The translations under genes and the position numbers were made by a program. 64,000 bases of DNA from Mariniflexile fucanivorans (GTDB lineage Bacteria > Bacteroidota > Bacteroidia > Flavobacteriales > Flavobacteriaceae): contig NZ_SLUP01000005.1 of NCBI RefSeq assembly GCF_004341235.1, positions 62,001-126,000 of the forward strand, read 5' to 3'. Under the pieces are notes generated by a model. That model was given only the letters and a program-made list of their open reading frames with translations, was not told the origin of the DNA and searched no databases. Within the stretch, counting starts at the first letter, position 1; each line of letters opens with the position of its first letter. Shown here in pieces: positions 7,431 through 16,433 of the stretch.

Positions 7431-8948
7431 TTATTCCATAATCTTTAAAACCCCTTCATTACTTTCCTTAAATGCCATGCTTTGGCGCAGCTTTTCTTCC
7501 ATTTCATCCATATCGCTTCCATAAATGGTATGGCTAAACGCCTGTGCACGTTCCAACATTCTGATATAAACCTTTGGGTCATTGTTTCTCGTCAGTCTGC
7601 GTAACCCTCCCAAGTAATCTTCCCGGTAGACGGTAGGAATGATAATTTTTGTCTGGCCACTTGTAGCGAGTTCCGCATTCATCATTACTCGTGCCATACA
7701 CCCGTTTCCATCAAGAAATGGATGAATTTCACTTACAACAAACATTATATAGGCAGCCTTGGCAAAAGGATGTACCAGTGCTTTATAAAAATCAAAACTC
7801 TGTATGATCGTTCCCCGTACCAATCCCATATCCACAAAGGAAGTGTCTCCTGCCTGGTTGTTCCTGTCCTTGAATTTACCTGGTTTCTTATCCTTACGGA
7901 CATTTAACAATATTTCGTGGCGGTACTGTAGGATATCTAAGAGATTCTCTCCAGAGTATGGAATTATCGACATCTCCTGTTTATTGGAAACCAATTGATA
8001 CGTGCCCAATACGTCATGTGAATCTTCATTGCGTGCAGGCATTGGTTGCTGTGTCGCGATGATTTGTTTTGCTGTATCTACCTCGAAAACAGTTCCTTCT
8101 ATATAATTAGAGAAATAACTTTCATAGACTGCAAAATTACGATAAGCCTGGGTGGTTGTGTTTTGTTCTTCCCGGTTCTTAAACTCCTGTTGCTTTAGCT
8201 CCCTAAAGAGCATTTCAAACAACTGCAAACGGGCGGGGTCGTAAGGCATACCTACGGCACGGGCAGCCGCTACAGGAGATTTTAATCCGCTTGCAGATCG
8301 CGTAGACAGAAGAGCGCTTATGATTTTATTAAGTTTTTTGAATTCCTTTTGCATTCCAATCTCTTCTGAAATCTCCCGTGCACGATCCCTGACCGCATTG
8401 AGATCATCCTCCCCATTTACACGTATGATTTGTTCCAGTTTTTCTTCTATTTGTGGATAGGCAAGTGTTTTGGAATCAGCACCTGTCTGTCTTGATTCCT
8501 GCAGATTTTCAAGAAGAGCCCTTTCCTTTTGTGATACCATTAATTTTCCTGAGAACGGTGTATCGCCATGAATAGCCGCTACACCTTCCATAAAACGAAT
8601 GGTAATCCCCGGAAGTCTTACTTTTTTGGTGTACTTGTAGGTCACAAATATTTGTCCGCTGGCTGTGGGGGCAAATTCAAAGGCCGAACGGTGGCTCAAT
8701 AGCACACCAGAATAAAGATTGCCTAAAATTGGAAAAATGTTACGTTTGATGATGTCTGCTGGCGAATCTTCAAGATTTGATGTGTAGAGTCTTGACGCAA
8801 TTTTGCGCACGATGCCTTCAGATTCCCACTTGGATATCCTACGGGAAATAACAGAATCTGCCGAACCGTAAATTATCTCTTGTAGATGTATCGGGAAGTT
8901 TTTTTCCACTATAAACGATTTAGAACAAAATTGCAAAATATTTTCCAT
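7431..8948 (-). CDS. Fic-domain protein with N-terminal AbiEi-like winged-helix domain
   Basis: Predicted 505 residues. Residues 1-160 resemble the N-terminal part of AbiEi-type regulators: a winged helix (ISRRISKWESEGIVRKI, about 34-50) and the segment around LLSHRSAFEF and VRLPGITIRF. Residues about 220-480 form a Fic domain with the active-site loop HPFLDGNGCMAR (409-420). The canonical HxFx(D/E)GNGRxxR has Arg where Cys417 (codon TGT) stands; His409, Asp413, Asn415 and Arg420 are kept. Upstream, SNYIEG (280-285) matches the (S/T)xxxE(G/N) inhibitory helix of class II Fic proteins. Fic enzymes usually transfer AMP to target proteins. The DNA-binding part and the repeats overlapping its start codon suggest autoregulation. 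Target and effect of the Cys are unknown. Confidence 0.85.
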   Translation of the reverse strand: MENILQFCSKSFIVEKNFPIHLQEIIYGSADSVISRRISKWESEGIVRKIASRLYTSNLEDSPADIIKRNIFPILGNLYSGVLLSHRSAFEFAPTASGQIFVTYKYTKKVRLPGITIRFMEGVAAIHGDTPFSGKLMVSQKERALLENLQESRQTGADSKTLAYPQIEEKLEQIIRVNGEDDLNAVRDRAREISEEIGMQKEFKKLNKIISALLSTRSASGLKSPVAAARAVGMPYDPARLQLFEMLFRELKQQEFKNREEQNTTTQAYRNFAVYESYFSNYIEGTVFEVDTAKQIIATQQPMPARNEDSHDVLGTYQLVSNKQEMSIIPYSGENLLDILQYRHEILLNVRKDKKPGKFKDRNNQAGDTSFVDMGLVRGTIIQSFDFYKALVHPFAKAAYIMFVVSEIHPFLDGNGCMARVMMNAELATSGQTKIIIPTVYREDYLGGLRRLTRNNDPKVYIRMLERAQAFSHTIYGSDMDEMEEKLRQSMAFKESNEGVLKIME

Positions 8949-9081
8949 TAAAACATTAATATAGCAAAATATTTTCTATTATAAATGAAATTTGATTTTC
9001 CAATAAATTAACTCACTTGGACAACATTGCAAAATATTTTTTATTAAATATCCATTTGTGTAAAATATTTTCCAGTTAAAA
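8933..9081. promoter_or_regulatory. Four 21-bp repeats overlapping the fic start (probable operator)
   Basis: Four near-identical units with core GCAAAATATTTTCCATTA lie at 8933-8953, 8964-8984, 9029-9049 and 9060-9081; the last begins GTAAAATATTTTCC. Start-to-start distances are 31, 65 and 31 bp, so they form two pairs about three helical turns apart. The first copy contains the ATG of the fic gene (complement of 8946-8948). This is the expected layout of an operator for a self-repressing regulator, most simply the AbiEi-like domain encoded by the gene itself. Confidence 0.65.
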
Positions 9082-9192
9082 TCAAGTTTATAGATAAAAC
9101 TATTTAACAATAAACGGGGTGAATATAGATGCTTTGCATATATCAATGGCAAAATACTTAGCCAACAACTTTAGCCAATTAAACAATAATTT

Positions 9193-10467
9193 TTAACTTT
9201 TCAAACCCAACAAACCACTATAATCCTCTGGCAACTCCGCATCAATATCCTTTAAATAGGTTTTAAGGGCTTTTAAAGTGGAATGCCCAGTAATAAGCAT
9301 GAGTTTATCGCAGGTCTCGGAATATGAAAACTCCTCCCTAAATTTACGGAAAAGCAGGGTAATAAATGTGTGCCTGAAGGAATAGACGGTATATTCATTT
9401 CCCAATTGAAAGCTTTCCCCCTGTTCTATAAGGTAATCGTTATATTTCTCTTTCAGCTTTTTAAATCGTTTTGTAAAATAGTCCCGACGATAGTTTTCTT
9501 TAATAGGCCAGAGCCCAATACCATTCGGCGTAAACAGAAAATAATCTTGAACGGAAAAATCAAATCCCATAATTTCATTAACCACGATATCAGGTATGAT
9601 TTTTGTCTTGGTTGGCTTGTTCTTTGCCTTAAATTGCAATTGTTTTTCATCTAAATTGATGTCCTTTATTCTTAGGCGACAAACTTCTATAGGTCGTAAT
9701 ACGTTATAGGAAACAAATTTTATAAATAATAGTAATAGAGGATCATTTTCTTTCATATAGGAAAACAGACCTTCCAATACATCCAACGAATAGGTTTGGT
9801 GTCTTACAGAATTTGTCTCAAGCACTTTAATATTAGCCACAAAGTTTCTTTGAATAATATCGTTGTCTTCCAACACCCCAAAAAGAGCGCTTATGACGAT
9901 TCGTGTGTTGTTGCGATTTCTTGCACTCGTTGCTTTAAGAATTCCGTTAAGATAACCATTTACAATTTGTTTGGTTATATCCAAAATACTTCTTTCCAGC
10001 AACCCTTTACTTTTAAGATAGGTTTTAAACTGATTCAACCTGCTTCGATAATCTGGTATGGATGTATCGCTCAAACTCTCTACTTTAAGAGAATAAGCAT
10101 AGTCTAAAGCAGCCTCGGCAGTATATTCTGTGTAATCCAGTTTAAATTCATCCTTATAAGGGGAAAAGCCACCTTTCAACATTTCATGGAGTACGTCCTT
10201 TATAATTCCAAAATGTAACAGCCGTTTCTCCTTGGTCTTGTAATTTCGGTTGACCTTTAAGGTAATAGGGGTTTGCCGCACCAAAACGGGACGCCCTTGC
10301 TTATCCCTTAAGGTAGGATGGGCGTATGAGTAATAGACATACCACCGTTTGGAAAGGTCAAAATGCTTTCCTCCATGGTAAATCTTTGGTTCGGTATACT
10401 TCTTTTCCACGCCGTGCTTGTATGCGGTAGTGTATGCGGTATGCAATATATTAAAAAAATAACCCAT
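9193..10467 (-). CDS. Tyrosine recombinase / integrase of the island
   Basis: From ATG 10467 the product is 424 residues. An N-terminal arm-binding part is followed by a SAM-like core-binding domain (about 130-215) and the catalytic domain with LRPIEVCRLR (first Arg), YSFRHTF (His-x-x-Arg type box), ITGHSTLKALKTY (second His and the nucleophile Tyr). This is the phage-integrase family common in Bacteroidota integrative elements. It sits immediately 3' of a tRNA-fMet gene, the classical insertion arrangement. The first 19 residues are not typical; many relatives begin at the equivalent of the GTG at 10410 (then EKKYTEPKIY), so the true start may be there. The gene reads away from the tRNA into the island. 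Confidence 0.9.
   Translation of the reverse strand: MGYFFNILHTAYTTAYKHGVEKKYTEPKIYHGGKHFDLSKRWYVYYSYAHPTLRDKQGRPVLVRQTPITLKVNRNYKTKEKRLLHFGIIKDVLHEMLKGGFSPYKDEFKLDYTEYTAEAALDYAYSLKVESLSDTSIPDYRSRLNQFKTYLKSKGLLERSILDITKQIVNGYLNGILKATSARNRNNTRIVISALFGVLEDNDIIQRNFVANIKVLETNSVRHQTYSLDVLEGLFSYMKENDPLLLLFIKFVSYNVLRPIEVCRLRIKDINLDEKQLQFKAKNKPTKTKIIPDIVVNEIMGFDFSVQDYFLFTPNGIGLWPIKENYRRDYFTKRFKKLKEKYNDYLIEQGESFQLGNEYTVYSFRHTFITLLFRKFREEFSYSETCDKLMLITGHSTLKALKTYLKDIDAELPEDYSGLLGLKS
10420..10441. repeat. Direct repeats near the integrase start, possible arm-type sites
   Basis: GTATGCGGTA occurs at 10420-10429 and 10432-10441 with a 12-bp period. It falls between the tRNA-proximal end of the island and the GTG that may start the integrase. 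Short direct repeats next to an att core are typical arm sites for tyrosine recombinases or sites for an excisionase. No experimental basis; inferred from position. Confidence 0.35.
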
Positions 10468-10503
10468 TGACAAAGGTGTTAAGTACCTGTTGATCAATGG
10501 GTT
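10453..10503 (-). terminator. tRNA-fMet terminator
   Basis: On the minus strand a 10-bp stem, AACCCATTGA (complement of 10494-10503) with TCAATGGGTT (complement of 10461-10470), is followed by A and a run of seven T. It begins eight bases after the tRNA 3' end. It overlaps the first possible integrase codons, so integrase expression must start at or after this hairpin. Confidence 0.7.
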
Positions 10504-10510
10504 TCTTTTG

Positions 10511-10583
<73 letters not shown>

Positions 10584-10654
10584 ATGTAATACCTTAACAA
10601 TTTACTTAGCTTCTAACTTTCGGTTCATAATGCCGACCAAATTGTTTCGGATTG

Positions 10655-10684
10655 CAAATATACAACCCTTTTTAATTCCTGCAA
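10655..10684 (-). promoter_or_regulatory. Promoter of tRNA-fMet
   Basis: On the minus strand TTG (complement of 10682-10684) precedes TATATTTG (complement of 10655-10662) by 19 bases. This matches the Bacteroidota -33 TTG and -7 TAnnTTTG consensus. It lies about 70 bases upstream of the mature tRNA. Confidence 0.65.
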
Positions 10685-10702
10685 GCATAAATTTAGAAAA
10701 TA

Positions 10703-10891
10703 TTATTGCTCTATGCTATTTGCCTGAAAATCTACTAATTCCGAATTATTAAATTGAACCCTAAGCTCAATAGGGTTACAACAAACTTCGCAATCCTCTA
10801 TGTATACTTGTTTAGAAACTGAATTATCTAACATCATAGATATAGTTTCCCAACAATACGGACATGTAAAATAATGTTCTAGCACAACCAT
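10703..10891 (-). CDS. CPXCG-motif cysteine-rich protein
   Basis: Predicted 62 residues from ATG 10891; the frame extends four codons to a TTG, which is less likely as a start. The sequence has an FTCPYCWETI knuckle and a second pair in IEDCEVCCNPIEL, two Cys pairs that should bind one zinc. This is the small CPXCG family of unknown function, widespread in bacteria. It is the first chromosomal gene beyond the tRNA. It may share transcription with the tRNA, though a good promoter sits between them. Confidence 0.8.
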   Translation of the reverse strand: MVVLEHYFTCPYCWETISMMLDNSVSKQVYIEDCEVCCNPIELRVQFNNSELVDFQANSIEQ

Positions 10892-10908
10892 AAAATTAAA
10901 CAAAAAAA

Positions 10909-10927
10909 GCCAACTACAATAGTTGGC
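10909..10927. terminator. Terminator after the leucine-rich-repeat gene
   Basis: GCCAACTA (10909-10916) and TAGTTGGC (10920-10927) make an 8-bp stem with a three-base loop. On the minus strand it is followed by seven T, and on the plus strand by a T-rich run, so it works for the LRR gene and in the opposite direction. Confidence 0.85.
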
Positions 10928-10954
10928 CGTTTTTGTTTTAAAGTATAAATTTAT

Positions 10955-11779
10955 TTAATCTTTTTCAATGTCTAATATCGCTGTTGAATTTTGTATTTCC
11001 ATTTGTAAAACACTTGGTGGCGCCATAACAGAAATGCTTATGTATTCTTCATTTAAGTTATTATCACTAACCATAATAGTATTTAATTTTTTTAAATCCA
11101 TAAATTCAATTGGTAAATTACCTGTTAATTGGTTAGTAGATAAAATTAACTCTTCTAAGTTTGTTAATTTAGCCAATTCTACTGGAATTTCTCCTTCCAA
11201 TCTATTATCCATTAAACTTAATTTTTCAAGTTTTGATAGTACATAAATATCGTTTGGAATAGTTCCTGACAAATAATTGCTACCTAATAATAGTTCTTTT
11301 AAATTTGTTAATTCCAATAAAGCTTGTGGGAAAGAACCATCAAACTTGTTACTATATAACTTTAAAGACTCTAGTTTAGATAATTCTCCTAATTCTGAAG
11401 GTATATTTCCTTCAAATTGATTCATAAACAATTCCAGAGATACTAATTCTTTTAAATTTTTTATTGAAGAAGGAAGGGTACCTTCTAATTTGTTGAATCC
11501 TAAATTAATTTTTCTAATATATGCCAAATCCCCTATTTCTTGAGGCAAACTTCCTTGAAGGTTATTAAATTGAAGATTTATTTCCACAACTTTATCGTTC
11601 TCAACCTTAACACCATACCAAGTTTTAATAGGTGAATTTAAGTTCCATTTCGTATTCCATTCACTACCATTTGTAGTATTATAAAGTGCAATTAATGCAT
11701 CTTTTTCACTTTGGGAGATATTAGCAAATGAATAAGCCGATATAAAAAAAGTTAGAATTATAAGTTTTAAGGTTTTCAT
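10955..11779 (-). CDS. Secreted leucine-rich-repeat protein
   Basis: Predicted 274 residues with a signal peptide (about 1-19, ending in YSFA). The N-terminal cap has the plant-type pattern SEKDALIALYNTTNGSEW, and is followed by about seven 23-24-residue repeats with the LxxLxLxxNxLxGxIPxxLxxLxxL pattern (about 65-245). There is no sorting domain or membrane anchor. Such proteins are exported to the periplasm or surface and probably bind proteins or glycans; no enzymatic activity is expected. Flanking genes give no pathway. The gene is monocistronic, with its own terminator downstream. Confidence 0.85.
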   Translation of the reverse strand: MKTLKLIILTFFISAYSFANISQSEKDALIALYNTTNGSEWNTKWNLNSPIKTWYGVKVENDKVVEINLQFNNLQGSLPQEIGDLAYIRKINLGFNKLEGTLPSSIKNLKELVSLELFMNQFEGNIPSELGELSKLESLKLYSNKFDGSFPQALLELTNLKELLLGSNYLSGTIPNDIYVLSKLEKLSLMDNRLEGEIPVELAKLTNLEELILSTNQLTGNLPIEFMDLKKLNTIMVSDNNLNEEYISISVMAPPSVLQMEIQNSTAILDIEKD

Positions 11780-11926
11780 GGTCGAATAAATTTGGGGTTA
11801 ATTCTACTTCGAAAATAAGCCCAATATAGACAAAAAACTATTTTATTCGTTGTAATACACTTTTTTTTAACAAAGAACATTCGATGAACGACATTCTGCG
11901 AAAATGAAAATAAGCTATTATAATAC

Positions 11927-13246
11927 CTAAAACGTAATATTTAGCAGTTCTCCGCTTAATTGGAGCAATTGTAATTCGGCCAATTTAGCATCATATTTAG
12001 CTTGATTTCTACTTAATTCCGCATTTAATAAATTTAATTGCGCTTGTCTAAATTCAATAGAATTTACTTGCCCTATTTTAAACTTTTCTTCTGTACGATT
12101 GAAATTGTTTTGTGAAGTAATAATGTTTGCTTCTTGTAGTTTGAAAATATTCAATTTGTTTTGATAATCGTCCCAAGCATTGTTAAAGTCGCGTTCTATT
12201 GTTATCAACAATTGTTCTTTCTGTAATTGCTGATTTTCTAAATTGATTTTAGCATTTTTCACTCGTATAATTGTACTACCTCCATCAAATAAATTCCATG
12301 ATAAATTTAGTCCAGCCGAAACACCAGAATTTGTACTTTGCAACGTAAATGCCAATGGACTATTGTTAGTAGATTCATTCCATCCATAAGAGCCAATTAA
12401 ACCAATAGTTGGTAGATAAGCTGATTTTCCAGATTTTATATCAAAGCCGCTAATGGCAATATTCTTATCAATTTGCAAAAGTGTTGTATTTCTAGTTTTT
12501 GCCTTTAGAAAAAGTTCTTCTTTACTAAATAATACATCAAAATTTATTTGGGTATCTACACTAAAATCTTCAGTTAAAACATCACCCAAAACAACATTTA
12601 AATCGCGTTTAATATTTATTAATTGCTGCTTAGTATTTATAACACTTATACTATCTTTATTTATATCTACCTCAGCATTAAGAACACCTAACTTAGTACT
12701 TTGCCCATAATCAAACTGATATTGTGCGCGTAACAACCGGTCTTTTGAAATGGCTAAGGTTTCATTTAATGCCACGGTGTTTTCTGTTAACTGTGCCACA
12801 TTATAATAGACAGTAAACAACTGGAAAACGGTATTTTCAATAGTTTCTCTCGCCTCTAATTCGGTTAGTTGATAACGTTCTTTTAATTGTTTATAGTTAT
12901 AACTTCTTCCCATACCATCAAACAAGGTATAGTTCAAGTTTATTGATGCGTTATAACGTCTTGTTTCTGCACCGTCTGCAATTCTAACCTCTCCATTAGC
13001 TAACTGTCCTTCTGTATCTTGCTTGTCAATGGTAGCGCCTGCATTCCCTGTAAGTGTTGGTAAATATCCAGAGTTTAAGATACTCACATTATTTTTGGCA
13101 ACCTCTACTTGATTATCGGCTAATTTTATTCCGTAATTATTTTCTAAAGCCAAAGAAACAGCTTCATTTGCCGTTATCACCTTTTGTTGCGCTATAACAT
13201 TTGAAACAACAAACAATCCGATTAATAGAAAATTTTTATGATTCAT
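11927..13246 (-). CDS. TolC-family outer membrane efflux protein
   Basis: From ATG 13246 the protein has 439 residues with a signal peptide (about 1-19, ending VIAQ). Two outer-membrane-efflux repeats follow (about 25-215 and 235-430), rich in coiled-coil helices such as those around LNAEVDINKDS and FRQAQLNLLNAEL. It would form the trimeric outer-membrane channel of the tripartite pump encoded upstream. Its start overlaps the end of the RND gene by 11 bp, which supports translation coupling. A longer frame beginning 11 codons earlier (KEPLKNKKK) lies wholly inside the RND gene and would spoil the signal peptide, so the shorter start is chosen. Confidence 0.92.
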   Translation of the reverse strand: MNHKNFLLIGLFVVSNVIAQQKVITANEAVSLALENNYGIKLADNQVEVAKNNVSILNSGYLPTLTGNAGATIDKQDTEGQLANGEVRIADGAETRRYNASINLNYTLFDGMGRSYNYKQLKERYQLTELEARETIENTVFQLFTVYYNVAQLTENTVALNETLAISKDRLLRAQYQFDYGQSTKLGVLNAEVDINKDSISVINTKQQLINIKRDLNVVLGDVLTEDFSVDTQINFDVLFSKEELFLKAKTRNTTLLQIDKNIAISGFDIKSGKSAYLPTIGLIGSYGWNESTNNSPLAFTLQSTNSGVSAGLNLSWNLFDGGSTIIRVKNAKINLENQQLQKEQLLITIERDFNNAWDDYQNKLNIFKLQEANIITSQNNFNRTEEKFKIGQVNSIEFRQAQLNLLNAELSRNQAKYDAKLAELQLLQLSGELLNITF

Positions 13247-16200
13247 GTTCTTCTTTTTGTTCTTTAATGGCTCTTTCAACTTCCTCTTTAGTTACTTTTT
13301 TTCCTGTAGCTAACCATTTTGTATTTTTCTTGATACTGTTGCTAAATGATAGAAACAGAGGTAAAAGCAACAAGGTTAATATAGTAGCGTAGGCAATTCC
13401 GAATGAAACAGAAATAGCCATAGGTTTTAAAAACTGTGCTTGACGGCTTTTTTCCAATAATAATGGCGCTAAACCTGCAATGGTTGTTAGCGATGTTAAA
13501 AATATGGCTCTAAAACGTGATTTTCCTGCATCCATTAGTGCATCGTCAAATAACATTCCTGCTTTTAAATTGCTATTAAATTTTCCTATTAATACCAAAC
13601 CATCATTTACCATAATACCTACTAAGGCTATAATTCCTAATAAGGACAAAATATTAACAGGAAACCCTAATAACCAATGGCCCCATCCCACCGCTGTTAA
13701 ACTAAAAGGCACTAATAATATTAATAAAAGAGGTTGACTGTAACTTCTAAAAGTGAATGCAATGGTGATGTAGATGAGTAGCAATATAGGTATGCCTGCA
13801 CTTTTTAATGATCTAGACAGTTTTGTTTTCTCTCTATTTTGCCCTTCAAAAGAAGCTGAAATTGTTGGGTATTTTGATTGAATTTTAGGAAGTATCGTTG
13901 CCTGAATATCATCTAAAATATCGGTAACACTGGTGCTTGGGTTTTTTAAATCGGCAGACACTTGAATTTCACGTTGACCATCCAAATGGTTAATGGCAAC
14001 ATCACCTCTTTCAATGGTGTAAACGGCGATATCCTTTAAGGTAACTCTCTCTCCTGATGGCGCTACAATTCGCATATCATCTAAATCGTTAATAGATTCC
14101 CTGTTGCTTCTATCGTAACGCACCCAAACCCTAATTTCATCTTGCCCCCTTTGAAAGCGTTGCGCCTGAACACCAAAAAAACCTGAACGAACTTGATTCA
14201 TTACCGTTCTTAAATCTAAACCCAATAAGTAGGCACTTTCTTTTAATTCTAAACGAATTTCCTTGATGCCCGCAGGATCATTATCGGAAACGTCTTTTAA
14301 AAGTGGATTGGTTTCTAATATTGATTTCAACTCAAGCTTCGCTGCTTTTAATTCGTCTATATTATTACTTAGCAACGAAACAGAAACTGGATTTCCACCA
14401 AAATTACCTCCTGAACCAAATATCAATCGTTCTGTACCAATAACCGGCCCTACTAATTCTCTTAATCTATTTGCCACCAAACTGGAACTAATAACATCTG
14501 GACGCTCTTCTCCTGGTAGTAAATTTATTCTAAGAGTAGCACTAGAACTGCTGTTTAGGGTTAAAATAGTATTCTCAAAAAGCTTTTTGCCCGTGCCTTC
14601 TAGATATTCTTCCGTGAATTCTTTATTTACAATAAAAGATTTATCTTCAATCATCGAAATAATGGAATCTGTCACTTTAACATTTGTGCCATTAGGCATT
14701 TCCAACTCAATTGAAACCGTATCGCTTGCAATAGACGGAAACAAAGTCATTCCTATAATACCGCCTCCAACAGAACCAAATGTTAGCACTAAAAGCGCAA
14801 CAAAAATACCAAGAGAAAGCATTTTAAATTTTAAAACAAAAGAGATGGTAGGACTATAAACTTTATCTCTTAGGAAGACCATAAACCTATCTCCCAATTT
14901 GTTTATCTCTCTCATTTTAGCAAAAAACTGCTTTATTTTTGAAGGATTTTCAACTACTGTAGATTTATGCAATGCTTTTGAATGTGCTAAATGGGCTGGG
15001 AGAATAATAAGTGCTTCAATTAACGAAATGGCCAAAGTTAAAATTACAATGACAGCTACTTCACCAAAAAACTCCCCGATTCTACTTTCTAAGAAAAAGA
15101 ACAATGAAAACGCCAATATTGTAGTGATAATTGCAGAAACTACTGGCGGAATCACTTCCATGGTACCATCTATAGCGGCTTGTATAGGGGTTTTACCTTT
15201 TTCGTAATGCTGATAAATATTTTCGCCAATAACAATCCCGTCATCCACCAAAATACCTAAAACTATAATCATTCCAAAAAGCGAAAATATGTTAATAGTA
15301 ACATCAAATTGACCAGCAAACACAAACATGCCTAAAAAGGAAATTGGCAAACCAAAGGCTACCCAAAAGGCTAAACGCGTATTTAAGAATAGTGATAAAA
15401 AAATTAACACCAATAGCATTCCCATTATGGCATTTTCTGTTAGCAATTGTGTACGCTGATTCAATGTTACAGAACGATCTCTAACCACATCTAAATGAAC
15501 ATTGTTGTTCTTTTGATTATAATCTTCAACATACTGATTAACTTTTTCAGCCGAAGATGCTAAATCTTCGTTATTAGTACTTGTAATTGAAATATCAACA
15601 GCAAGTTCTTGATTAAAATAAGTAGCATTAGGTATTTCTGAAAAACGATCGCGCACTATGGCCACATCCTTTAACCTAATTGTTTTACCATCATTTGAAG
15701 CCTTTATAACTACATTTGAAAGCTCATCACCATAATAATTACGGTTATTGGCTCTAATTAAATATTCTTCTGCATCGGTTTTAATATTACCGCCCGTTAC
15801 TAAAATGTTAGATTGGCTAACAGCTTGCGCTACTTCATCAAATGTTAAATTATATGCTAATAAATTAATTTCATTTACTGCAATTTCAATTTCCTCATCT
15901 GGAAAACCTGTTAATTCCACTTGCGATATACCTTCAATGGCACGCAATTCGTTTTCAATTTGTCTCCCAATTTGCTTTAATGTAGCTAAAGGAATTCCTT
16001 TGCCATTTACTGCAAAAGAAATAGTCTCTCTAACTTCCTCATTTTTAGCAACAATTAACGGCTCCATACCCGTTGGAAAAGATGGCACCCTATCAACCGC
16101 ATTTTTAACTTCAAGAAGCATAAAGTCGATATTTTCTCCTTTTTGAATTTCTACAGTAATGGTCCCACTATTTTCCCGCGACACCGAAGTAACCCGATCT

Positions 16201-16433
16201 ACTCCTTTTAATCCTTTGAGATTATCTTCTATTTGAAGTACGATTCCCTCCTCAATTTCTTGTGGTGATGCCCCAGGATAGGCAATACTTACGGTTATTA
16301 TTTTTGAATCGACTAATGGAAAGAAGGAAGATTTTAATGACAATAAACCAATAATACCAAATAAAACAAAACCAATAATAAAAATGTTTACAGCAACGTG
16401 ATACCTAATAAAATATGCAATTAGTTTTCTCAT
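13236..16433 (-). CDS. RND-family efflux pump, inner-membrane subunit
   Basis: Predicted 1065 residues, the usual length for AcrB/MdtB-like transporters. The N-terminal helix is at about 12-32, followed by the porter domain with the NSGTITVEI-type segment. Helices 2-6 lie around residues 335-490 and contain the proton-relay Asp pair in GILVDDGIVIGE. The second half repeats the fold, ending with helices near 870-1035 (GIMVNDGLVLIGK). It uses the proton gradient to expel drugs, lipids or other small molecules through the MFP and TolC partners, whose genes overlap both ends (4 bp with the MFP, 11 bp with TolC). Substrate is unknown. Confidence 0.95.
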   Translation of the reverse strand: MRKLIAYFIRYHVAVNIFIIGFVLFGIIGLLSLKSSFFPLVDSKIITVSIAYPGASPQEIEEGIVLQIEDNLKGLKGVDRVTSVSRENSGTITVEIQKGENIDFMLLEVKNAVDRVPSFPTGMEPLIVAKNEEVRETISFAVNGKGIPLATLKQIGRQIENELRAIEGISQVELTGFPDEEIEIAVNEINLLAYNLTFDEVAQAVSQSNILVTGGNIKTDAEEYLIRANNRNYYGDELSNVVIKASNDGKTIRLKDVAIVRDRFSEIPNATYFNQELAVDISITSTNNEDLASSAEKVNQYVEDYNQKNNNVHLDVVRDRSVTLNQRTQLLTENAIMGMLLVLIFLSLFLNTRLAFWVAFGLPISFLGMFVFAGQFDVTINIFSLFGMIIVLGILVDDGIVIGENIYQHYEKGKTPIQAAIDGTMEVIPPVVSAIITTILAFSLFFFLESRIGEFFGEVAVIVILTLAISLIEALIILPAHLAHSKALHKSTVVENPSKIKQFFAKMREINKLGDRFMVFLRDKVYSPTISFVLKFKMLSLGIFVALLVLTFGSVGGGIIGMTLFPSIASDTVSIELEMPNGTNVKVTDSIISMIEDKSFIVNKEFTEEYLEGTGKKLFENTILTLNSSSSATLRINLLPGEERPDVISSSLVANRLRELVGPVIGTERLIFGSGGNFGGNPVSVSLLSNNIDELKAAKLELKSILETNPLLKDVSDNDPAGIKEIRLELKESAYLLGLDLRTVMNQVRSGFFGVQAQRFQRGQDEIRVWVRYDRSNRESINDLDDMRIVAPSGERVTLKDIAVYTIERGDVAINHLDGQREIQVSADLKNPSTSVTDILDDIQATILPKIQSKYPTISASFEGQNREKTKLSRSLKSAGIPILLLIYITIAFTFRSYSQPLLLILLVPFSLTAVGWGHWLLGFPVNILSLLGIIALVGIMVNDGLVLIGKFNSNLKAGMLFDDALMDAGKSRFRAIFLTSLTTIAGLAPLLLEKSRQAQFLKPMAISVSFGIAYATILTLLLLPLFLSFSNSIKKNTKWLATGKKVTKEEVERAIKEQKEEHES

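Noticed and set aside
10411-10497. N-terminal extension of the integrase from a TTG at 10497
   Set aside because: TTG is inside the tRNA terminator stem; ATG 10467 or GTG 10410 are better starts.
14263-14859. 198-codon frame on the plus strand inside the RND pump gene
   Set aside because: Antisense shadow of a well-supported gene with no motif of its own; the same holds for other opposite-strand frames inside groEL, miaB, topA, mrdA and the TonB receptor gene.
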